Of a stretch of DNA of 5,798 nucleotides, positions 1 through 5,064 are shown piece by piece. A program made the translations under genes and the position numbers. Source of the DNA: a bacterium (lineage in GTDB: Bacteria; Bdellovibrionota; Bdellovibrionia; Bdellovibrionales; UBA1609); contig JAJYHS010000147.1 of NCBI GenBank assembly GCA_021784635.1, positions 1 through 5,798 of the forward strand, read 5' to 3'. The notes beneath the pieces were generated by a model that was given only the letters and a program-made list of their open reading frames with translations, had not been told where the DNA came from and did no database searches. How positions within the stretch are numbered: the first letter of the stretch is position 1; every line of letters starts with the position of its first letter.

Positions 1-760
1 TTAAGGCATCGGGCGTAAAATCCCGGCGAGTTAAATTTCCATTCACAATAATGTGTGACAGCCGCACGTTTGTTCCGCGTTTTTTAACGACGTTCCAAAT
101 TTTAATGTAACACGCGCGATAAATGTGACCTAAGAACACTTTGTAATTTTCAAACTGTACAGTTTTTTGCAGGTTCTTGCCGATGTAATAATCCGTTTTT
201 TCGGGCAAATAACTTGGGAGGGAAAAATAAATGTCCGCTTTAGAGTAGATGCTCGACCCTTTGGAGGGGGTAATTTGCACCTCCGCCATTTTTGCGTTTT
301 GACTGATAAGCTTCGCCTTCGCGCCGGTTATCGCTGCCGGGTTTAGATCTTCAGGCGAAAGTTCAGAGCCAAGAACGCCCGCTGACTTGTTTGCGACTGC
401 GATTCGACGAATTTGGTTACTCGCCGGCAAATACAGCCATTGTTTGGTTTTTGCACCGTGTACGATCGTTAAAAGCGCGGTGCCTTTGTCGCCAGCTGGC
501 GCGGTCATTCTAACAATGGCTCGAAACCCGCCGCGGCTGATTAATGTTTGGATATTCATTTCAAGCGTTTTTTTCTCACCGTCGGTTTCGATTATTCTAA
601 GAACAACGTGGGCTTGGTCGCTTTTAGATTCCAATTTGCGACGCGCATTTTCAAGAATTTCATGAACTTGATCGGCTCTAGCCGCCGGCAAGAAGTAAAA
701 AGATGAAAGCAGACTTACTAGTACCGTTACAATTAATTTTTTTTTCGACGCTTGGCCCAT
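1..760 (-). CDS. LolA-like outer membrane lipoprotein-sorting protein (C-terminus cut by window edge)
   Basis: This is a probable periplasmic lipid or lipoprotein carrier of the LolA_like family, which commonly accompanies MMPL/RND transporters. I translated 253 codons by hand from the ATG at 760 with no internal stop; the frame is still open at position 1. The N-terminus is a Sec signal peptide: a KKK n-region (residues 6-8), a hydrophobic core (9-24) and an ARA-D cleavage site near 29/30. Family hallmarks follow: KGTALL at 92-97, then WLYLPA at 108-113, then RRIA at 118-121, then GSELSPED at 131-138. These match the 'WLYLP...RRI...GS-F--ED' signature of the family. The DFTPDAL ending suggests that only a few residues are missing. 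The start is forced, because an in-frame TAA lies directly upstream of the ATG. No good Shine-Dalgarno is visible at normal spacing. Its MMPL partner is probably the gene starting at 5065, on the far side of three other genes. Family confidence is high; the cargo is unknown. Confidence 0.85.
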   Translation of the reverse strand, partial: MGQASKKKLIVTVLVSLLSSFYFLPAARADQVHEILENARRKLESKSDQAHVVLRIIETDGEKKTLEMNIQTLISRGGFRAIVRMTAPAGDKGTALLTIVHGAKTKQWLYLPASNQIRRIAVANKSAGVLGSELSPEDLNPAAITGAKAKLISQNAKMAEVQITPSKGSSIYSKADIYFSLPSYLPEKTDYYIGKNLQKTVQFENYKVFLGHIYRACYIKIWNVVKKRGTNVRLSHIIVNGNLTRRDFTPDAL

Positions 761-772
761 TTAATCAAAATA

Positions 773-785
773 AGGTTCTCAACCT
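773..785. repeat. Small inverted repeat between divergent genes
   Basis: AGGTT-CTC-AACCT is a perfect 5-bp inverted repeat with a 3-nt centre. It lies 13-25 bases upstream of the LolA-like start codon and in the divergent gap before the barrel gene. It could be a small operator half-site pair or a leader hairpin, but a repeat this short also arises by chance. No second copy was seen in the window. Confidence 0.25.
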
Positions 786-807
786 GCATTAATCAATGGA
801 AAAATGT

Positions 808-837
808 TTTATAGGGGGCCAACTGGATTCATGAAAA
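808..837 (-). promoter_or_regulatory. Possible sigma70-type promoter for the LolA-like gene
   Basis: Read on the minus strand, there is a -10-like TATAAA (813-808, 5/6 match) and a -35-like TTTTCA (837-832, 4/6 match) with an 18-nt spacer. It would start transcription about 40 bases upstream of the LolA-like ATG at 760. The -35 box would overlap the start codon of the divergent barrel gene. The match is modest and the gap is AT-rich, so this is only a candidate. Confidence 0.25.
813..818 (+). promoter_or_regulatory. Ribosome binding site deciding the barrel gene start
   Basis: AGGGGG lies 12 nt before the ATG at 831, which begins a clean signal peptide. The alternative in-frame ATG at 804 would add nine residues (MFYRGPTGF) in front of that signal peptide and has no good Shine-Dalgarno of its own. 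I therefore prefer 831. Confidence 0.55.
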
Positions 838-2114
838 TTCTTGTATTACTTTTTCTCTCGATCTTCGTCTCGCCCGCCTATGCTTTATCAGGGCGAATTA
901 AAGTTCGTGAAAACGCTTATTTGAATAATGAGCCAAAGCCAGTCCCACAGAGCGATACAAATGCGGTATTGCAAATTGAAGATCGAAAACCACTCTCAGA
1001 CAGTTGGCTTGTGCAAGCGCAACCCAGTGTTCGACTGTATGATGCTCCACAGCCTGGGGCCTTTGATGTCGATATTGACGGCCGAAATACCTATCTTGAG
1101 ACGCGGACTAACGACCTTTATCTAGAAATAGGCAGTTTCATAAAGGAGTGGGCCGGAACTGATGGCATTAATCCAATGGATATCGCTACCATCAAGTCGT
1201 ATCGCGATCCGATCAATTCGCAAAGTCTAGGATCTTGGGGAATTGCTGTAAAATCGCGCGGTCTCACGGCATGGTCGTGGCAGTTTTTTTATGTTCCCTG
1301 GCAAACGCCGGCAAAATTGCCGCTGGCCTATACGGGTTGGTGGCCGCGGTCAACGACGTTGCCGCTCAGCCTTAACGGCGAAGAAGCTCTTTTGCCCGGA
1401 AATTTCGATTACGACATCGAGTCGCCAGAAATTTTAAATCACGCCGACGAAAATAATTTCGGTGGCCGGCTGCAATTTCACGGCAACTCTTGGGATGCCG
1501 CTTTGGCTGCGTTTCAGGGGCAGTCGCAAGTTCCGCAATTTCATATCAATGTACAGGGCAATGTCATTGAGACTTCACCGATTAAAATCGTGCAGATGTC
1601 AAACCCAGTCCAAATGCAGCCGGTTGAATATTTAAGACGTACAGTTTCAGCTTTGTTTGTATACAATCACAACCCCTGGATCTATCGCGTTGCCGGTCGC
1701 TACGATTTGCCGGTCGGTAATAATGCGATTTTGCCCGGCTGGTCGGAGCAATTTATCGCCGGTCTTGAACGCACGATTGTCCTTGGCGACGAAAACGTTA
1801 TTCTATCGCTACAATATGCTCGCGGAGTTATGCCAAGCCCACCGCAAAGCATCCTGAATTTGTCTGATCCATTTCAAAATGCGGTACTGTGGGGCATGTA
1901 TTATCCGTTGAGCGATAACGTCCTACTCAAATATTCCGGTCTCAACGATTTTCAATTTCATTCTTACTATGACAACCTTACTCTGCAAGATTCGCTCGGC
2001 GAGCATTGGTCGTTATCTCTTGCGGCCGAAGTGATCGGAGGTCCGGCGAATTCGCTCTTTGGTATTTGGCACAATCAAAGCCGCGGTTATGTGACCGCAG
2101 CTTACGGGTTCTAA
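831..2114 (+). CDS. Outer-membrane beta-barrel protein, DUF1302-like
   Basis: A 427-residue exported protein, probably a beta-barrel in the outer membrane. Residues 1-18 form a signal peptide (MKIL, hydrophobic core, cleavage after AYA). The mature part has many alternating aromatic/polar stretches typical of transmembrane beta-strands. It ends in AYGF, with hydrophobic residues at the alternate last positions and a terminal Phe, as in a BAM-recognised beta-signal. A W-A-G-T-D-G-I-N-P-M-D motif at 107-117, followed by SYRDP (123-127) and FYVPW (153-157), resembles the 'WG-aDGiNPtD...P' and 'fyvP' motifs of DUF1302-type barrels. Those barrels are often encoded beside MMPL transporters and LolA/DUF1329-like carriers, both of which occur in this window. 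The gene diverges from the LolA-like gene, and its TAA overlaps the TAG of the convergent gene by sharing CTAA (2111-2114). The barrel call is firm; the exact subfamily and the substrate are not. A small porin or an alginate-export-like barrel are alternatives. Confidence 0.75.
   Translation: MKILVLLFLSIFVSPAYALSGRIKVRENAYLNNEPKPVPQSDTNAVLQIEDRKPLSDSWLVQAQPSVRLYDAPQPGAFDVDIDGRNTYLETRTNDLYLEIGSFIKEWAGTDGINPMDIATIKSYRDPINSQSLGSWGIAVKSRGLTAWSWQFFYVPWQTPAKLPLAYTGWWPRSTTLPLSLNGEEALLPGNFDYDIESPEILNHADENNFGGRLQFHGNSWDAALAAFQGQSQVPQFHINVQGNVIETSPIKIVQMSNPVQMQPVEYLRRTVSALFVYNHNPWIYRVAGRYDLPVGNNAILPGWSEQFIAGLERTIVLGDENVILSLQYARGVMPSPPQSILNLSDPFQNAVLWGMYYPLSDNVLLKYSGLNDFQFHSYYDNLTLQDSLGEHWSLSLAAEVIGGPANSLFGIWHNQSRGYVTAAYGF
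2078..2103 (-). terminator. Candidate stem-loop terminator for the minus-strand operon
   Basis: AAGCCGCGGT (2078-2087) and ACCGCAGCTT (2094-2103) pair over 10 positions with one mismatch around a 6-nt loop. On the minus strand the hairpin lies just beyond the TAG of the 2111-3601 gene. It is followed by a partly T-rich stretch (CTTTGATTGT), so it could stop the glycosyltransferase operon transcript. The T-tract is imperfect, and the sequence also encodes the barrel's last strands, so this is tentative. Confidence 0.35.
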
Positions 2115-3601
2115 GGAGTACTAATTTTTAACGGTATAGAAATCAAATTGGGTTGACTGTCTTCTATGCCGTCGAATTTGGCCGTGCCGAAAAAGCTTAA
2201 ACCTAACGTCGGCAGTTGAAACGAAAAAGTATAGGGCGCGCCCGAATTTGCAATCGCGTTTTGTAAATACATAGTGTTTAGAAACTGATCGGTGCTGTTA
2301 TAGCGAGCCATATAACCACGGCTAAATTGATAATTGATTTCATCTTTGCGGACGGCAATTTTTGCCGTAAAAAGACCGTCGCGGATTTGAGGCTTAAAGT
2401 TGAGTTTTGCGGCGGCGCTCAAATCTAGGTAACGCCAATACTGACCGTCGCGAAAGGCTTTAACCCATCCCCTGTCATCCGCGCTAAATTGAAAATTGAC
2501 GTTGTTCTTCCACTTAAACGAATCAAGATGCGGCCTGTTTATCATAAGCGTGAAGGGACTGTTCGAATGAAAACATAGCAAATCAGGCCAGACAAAGAGC
2601 TCGTAAAAAGCCGATGACCGGAGGCTATCAAACAAACTATTTTTATTTAAATTATATGCGATTGGTATCGACAGCGAATTGAGTTCTGTCTTAAGTAGAC
2701 TTGTCCAATCTTGTTGGTTCGTCAGTATCACCGGCTCGCTGAAACTGTTAAAATTAATTTGTTTAATCGGAAGCGGTGGCCCTGAGTAAACGGGCGGCTG
2801 GCCCGGCCAAGACACGATACTTGAAATGAGAATACCCGAATTCAAGGTTCGAAACTTGTGCAGTTTCATGGTGATTGGGAGTTGAAAATAGGGCAGGTGA
2901 ACGGTTACTGGTACGTTGAATTTATTATTGATTGCGCTTAACCCAAGTTTCAGGCCCGCATCGATCTTTTGGAGCATAAAGTTTTGTACGAGTTTTGGAT
3001 CATTCAACTGCTTTTGAAGTGCATTTGTTAGAGTCGAGGCAAACCCTATCGGACCTTGGCATGAAATCGGCGCAATAACCCAACTTTTTGTCGGCCAGTT
3101 AAGTTTCAACGAAGAGGCGCTTGCTTCAACAGAATACGGCAAAAATTTATAATTGATCAATAGGCTTGCCTGGGCATTCGGTTCAAAGAGAGATATTGGG
3201 CCACAATTGGCTTTCAGGTGAATATTTAGCGTCACGCCATTAAGCGTTTCGTGGATGATTTGATCGACCCAGATGCTTTTTACGTTAACTTTGATTCCTA
3301 AATTACTCGCGCTGACCGTATATGTTGAAGGCGTTAACGTGCCATTCGTTAATACGGCATTTGAACTGAGTTTGATCCCTTGAATGTGCCAGTCGATCTG
3401 ATCGATTGACCATGTTTGATCGGGAATAGCGATTTGGTGGTAGTTTGAAACAGCCTTGATGTAATTTTGCATCGCGCTTTTTACAAAAGTCCACGAAGTA
3501 AAAAGTCCGATTTGCGCTTGGTCGGCGAACCCGGCTTTACCAACAAAAGCGACCAGGCTTAAAATTCCTGCGTATATAAATAGACGTTTGAGTCGACCCA
3601 T
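2111..3601 (-). CDS. Exported protein of unknown family; candidate two-domain TULIP (BPI-like) lipid-binding protein
   Basis: A 496-residue protein not recognised by sequence. A signal peptide (RLKR n-region, hydrophobic residues 8-20, cleavage near GFA-D 26/27) sends it to the periplasm. No lipobox or later membrane segment is seen. Residues 60-180 are beta-rich. C133 and C181, each followed closely by GP(I), lie 48 apart and just before a long amphipathic helical stretch (about 186-227). BPI-type domains have a comparable disulfide and helix. The second half (about 340-496) is again beta-rich, with a helical patch near 436-450 and a final strand ending PLKISTP. The total length also fits a two-domain BPI-like protein. 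This is a fold-level inference; no family signature was identified. I prefer the ATG at 3601, which follows GAGGCGG and overlaps the upstream TGA. A TTG one codon earlier is possible. It is translationally coupled to the upstream glycosyltransferase, which suggests a shared lipid substrate. The third cysteine is C343. Confidence 0.85.
   Translation of the reverse strand: MGRLKRLFIYAGILSLVAFVGKAGFADQAQIGLFTSWTFVKSAMQNYIKAVSNYHQIAIPDQTWSIDQIDWHIQGIKLSSNAVLTNGTLTPSTYTVSASNLGIKVNVKSIWVDQIIHETLNGVTLNIHLKANCGPISLFEPNAQASLLINYKFLPYSVEASASSLKLNWPTKSWVIAPISCQGPIGFASTLTNALQKQLNDPKLVQNFMLQKIDAGLKLGLSAINNKFNVPVTVHLPYFQLPITMKLHKFRTLNSGILISSIVSWPGQPPVYSGPPLPIKQINFNSFSEPVILTNQQDWTSLLKTELNSLSIPIAYNLNKNSLFDSLRSSAFYELFVWPDLLCFHSNSPFTLMINRPHLDSFKWKNNVNFQFSADDRGWVKAFRDGQYWRYLDLSAAAKLNFKPQIRDGLFTAKIAVRKDEINYQFSRGYMARYNSTDQFLNTMYLQNAIANSGAPYTFSFQLPTLGLSFFGTAKFDGIEDSQPNLISIPLKISTP
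2131..2172 (+). repeat. Inverted repeat downstream of the barrel gene (possible 3' stem-loop)
   Basis: ACGGTATAGAA (2131-2141) and TTCTATGCCGT (2162-2172) are inverted with 10 of 11 complementary positions. The eleventh is a U-G wobble in the plus-strand RNA but an A-C mismatch in the minus-strand RNA, so the fold favours the barrel transcript. The loop is 20 nt. It begins 17 bases after the barrel stop and lies in the coding end of the opposing gene. No T-tract follows, so it would be an mRNA 3'-end structure or a weak transcription brake rather than a classic intrinsic terminator. Confidence 0.35.
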
Positions 3602-4854
3602 CAATTCACCGCCTCGTAAGGTTCAGCCGAAGCGGTCGACGTTGTTGACTTTTGCTCCGGAAAAACAAGGTTAACGAACTTCATGCGCTGATTGCGCTTT
3701 AAATCTTCAAGCGGATAAAAGGTGCCGCGCCAATAAATTCCGCGGCGAATTTTGGCTAAGATAGCGGCACGCAAAAAAATGAGCGGTAAAAACACAAAGG
3801 CAACCGACATAAAAACAATACACCGGCGGCGGATCGGCATCATGAGGTGAAGTTGGCGAGCTACAACAATGAGGTAAATTGCTAAGCTGGCAACGGTAAA
3901 AGCGATGACGTATGGCGAACGCGAAAGAAACGGAAATACCCAAATGCCCGCTCCTATAATCGTAGTGACAGTCAGGGCTCCCAAGATTACGGCCAAAGAA
4001 TATTGGCAAAGGGCAAAACCGTTTTTTTCAAGCCCTCGAATCATAGTTCGCAAACTCGGGTACCATTCAAGTTGCACTTCGTTTCGGCCGGCGATTGCCC
4101 CCATTTTGGCTCCCGCGCGGCGCATGGTGAGCGCCAACCCCGAATCGTCGATGACGTCCATTTTGATCCATTCAAGGCCTTCTGATCGTGCGTACGTTTT
4201 TTGTTTGAGTAAAAGAAATGCCCCTTGGCCGTAGCAAACTTTTTTGCGCGGGTCGTTCAATCGGCGAATATCAAAAAAGAGCGAGGCCATATGATACAAC
4301 TGCCCCATCATAACTTGAAGACTAAACGATTTTGCGATGAGGTCGGGGATGACGGTTAAAAAATCGAGTTGATTTTGAATGCTATAGCCGACCGCTTTTT
4401 TCAACGCGCGCGGGGCAAAGTGAACGTCGGCGTCGGTGAGCAGAATGTATTCTCCGGTAACCGATTCGATCCCTTTAGACATGGCATGTGTTTTTCCGAG
4501 CCACCCATTTGGGAGCGATGTAATATGAACCGTTTTAAAACGTGAGTCGCGGGCGGCGATACGATCTATGATCTCGCCGGTTTGATCGGTCGATCGATCA
4601 TTCACAAAGACAACTTCTAAATTCGGATAGTCGAGCGCGAGTAGAGATTCGGCCGCGTCCTTAATTGTGTTTGATTCGTTGCACGCAGGTACGACAATGC
4701 TCACTTTTGGCCACACTCCGTTGTTTTGACCTTCAGGGAGTTCATCAGGCAAATCACGCAACATAATGACGGACTTATTGAAAATTTGGGTACGCACAGC
4801 GAGCACTAGAAATAGTAGTGCTGTTAAAACGCTGAGAATCGTGAACGTCAGCAC
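3601..4854 (-). CDS. Membrane-bound family 2 glycosyltransferase (CrtQ/HpnB-like)
   Basis: A 417-residue inner-membrane enzyme that probably transfers a sugar from a nucleotide-sugar to a lipid acceptor on the cytoplasmic face. One N-terminal membrane helix (about 5-21) precedes a GT-A domain. VSIVVPACNE is at 51-60 and NDRSTD at 85-90 (nucleotide-binding D86). LPNGWLGKTHA at 114-124 is typical of CrtQ and hopanoid-associated HpnB enzymes. TDADV at 140-144 is the DxD metal site, and IDD at 235-237 is the likely catalytic acid region. WYPSLRTMIRGLEKN (264-278) stands where processive synthases carry Q/RxxRW, pointing to a non-processive, single-sugar enzyme. Three C-terminal helices follow (about 285-308, 315-332, 347-366), then a WRGTFYPL motif (375-382). 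The start is GTG, backed by a strong GGGGGAGGG nine bases upstream. The gene heads a two-gene operon with the 2111-3601 gene. The acceptor is unknown: hopanoid, carotenoid, sphingoid and glycerolipid are all possible. Confidence 0.9.
   Translation of the reverse strand: MLTFTILSVLTALLFLVLAVRTQIFNKSVIMLRDLPDELPEGQNNGVWPKVSIVVPACNESNTIKDAAESLLALDYPNLEVVFVNDRSTDQTGEIIDRIAARDSRFKTVHITSLPNGWLGKTHAMSKGIESVTGEYILLTDADVHFAPRALKKAVGYSIQNQLDFLTVIPDLIAKSFSLQVMMGQLYHMASLFFDIRRLNDPRKKVCYGQGAFLLLKQKTYARSEGLEWIKMDVIDDSGLALTMRRAGAKMGAIAGRNEVQLEWYPSLRTMIRGLEKNGFALCQYSLAVILGALTVTTIIGAGIWVFPFLSRSPYVIAFTVASLAIYLIVVARQLHLMMPIRRRCIVFMSVAFVFLPLIFLRAAILAKIRRGIYWRGTFYPLEDLKRNQRMKFVNLVFPEQKSTTSTASAEPYEAVN
3609..3615 (-). 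promoter_or_regulatory. Ribosome binding site at the operon junction
   Basis: On the minus strand, GAGGCGG lies 7 nt before the ATG at 3601, inside the last codons of the glycosyltransferase gene. It supports the ATG over the adjacent TTG at 3604. With the TGATG overlap it indicates reinitiation or coupled translation. Confidence 0.55.
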
Positions 4855-4863
4855 AGTTACTTA

Positions 4864-4872
4864 CCCTCCCCC
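4864..4872 (-). promoter_or_regulatory. Strong Shine-Dalgarno supporting the GTG start
   Basis: Read on the minus strand, GGGGGAGGG ends 9 nt before the GTG at 4854. No ATG gives a comparable start, so this site supports GTG as the initiation codon of the glycosyltransferase. Confidence 0.65.
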
Positions 4873-4879
4873 GGCAAAC

Positions 4880-4907
4880 AATATAGCTAATCTTTTAAAG
4901 TTCTCCA
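4880..4907 (-). promoter_or_regulatory. Candidate sigma70-type promoter for the glycosyltransferase operon
   Basis: On the minus strand, a -35-like TGGAGA (4907-4902, 4/6) and a -10-like TATATT (4885-4880, 5/6) are separated by 16 nt. Transcription would begin near 4873, immediately before the Shine-Dalgarno. That gives a leader of about 20 bases, a geometry consistent with a real promoter. Confidence 0.4.
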
Positions 4908-4968
4908 CTAATTTGTTAAAATCTGACAGAAACCGAATAAATGCTTCTCACATAGGTAAATTTTGTGT

Positions 4969-4978
4969 TGCAATTGCA
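4969..4978. repeat. Palindrome in the divergent intergenic region
   Basis: TGCAATTGCA is a perfect 10-bp palindrome in the 210-bp gap between the divergent glycosyltransferase and MMPL genes. A second small inverted repeat, ACCTA-GCCG-TAGGT (4992-5005), lies just to its right. Either could bind a regulator of one or both genes. A -10-like TATAAC (5020-5025) follows, but no convincing -35 sits at 16-18 nt from it, so the MMPL promoter may be activator-dependent or lie elsewhere. Nothing else recognisable was seen in this gap. Confidence 0.3.
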
Positions 4979-5064
4979 GGTACGAATCTCCACCTAGCCG
5001 TAGGTCTCGAAATATTTTTTATAACTCGCATAAAAACATAAAAACTGCAGAAAATAAATTTCTC

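Noticed and set aside
387..665. Plus-strand reading frame of 92 codons
   Set aside because: It lies wholly opposite the LolA-like gene, whose translation matches its family well; the frame has no Shine-Dalgarno and no recognisable protein features.
804..830. Nine-residue N-terminal extension of the barrel protein from the ATG at 804
   Set aside because: It would place MFYRGPTGF before a complete signal peptide; the ATG at 831 has the better ribosome site.
3905..4234. Plus-strand reading frame of 109 codons, with a nested 60-codon frame
   Set aside because: Antisense to conserved glycosyltransferase motifs; the product has no plausible domain and is best explained as a shadow frame.
779..4980. 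Shared TGCAGGT element upstream of the LolA-like gene (minus strand near 782-788) and the MMPL gene (near 4975-4981)
   Set aside because: The common core is only about seven bases and alignment beyond it needs gaps; chance is an adequate explanation without more examples.
4992..5020. ACCTA-GCCG-TAGGT stem followed by a T run as an intrinsic terminator
   Set aside because: The stem is only 5 bp, the T run is several bases away, and no gene on that strand ends upstream of it.
4766..5041. Plus-strand frame of 91 codons crossing the glycosyltransferase start and the divergent gap
   Set aside because: It overlaps the well-supported GTG start, ribosome site and promoter of the opposite gene, and its product looks non-coding.
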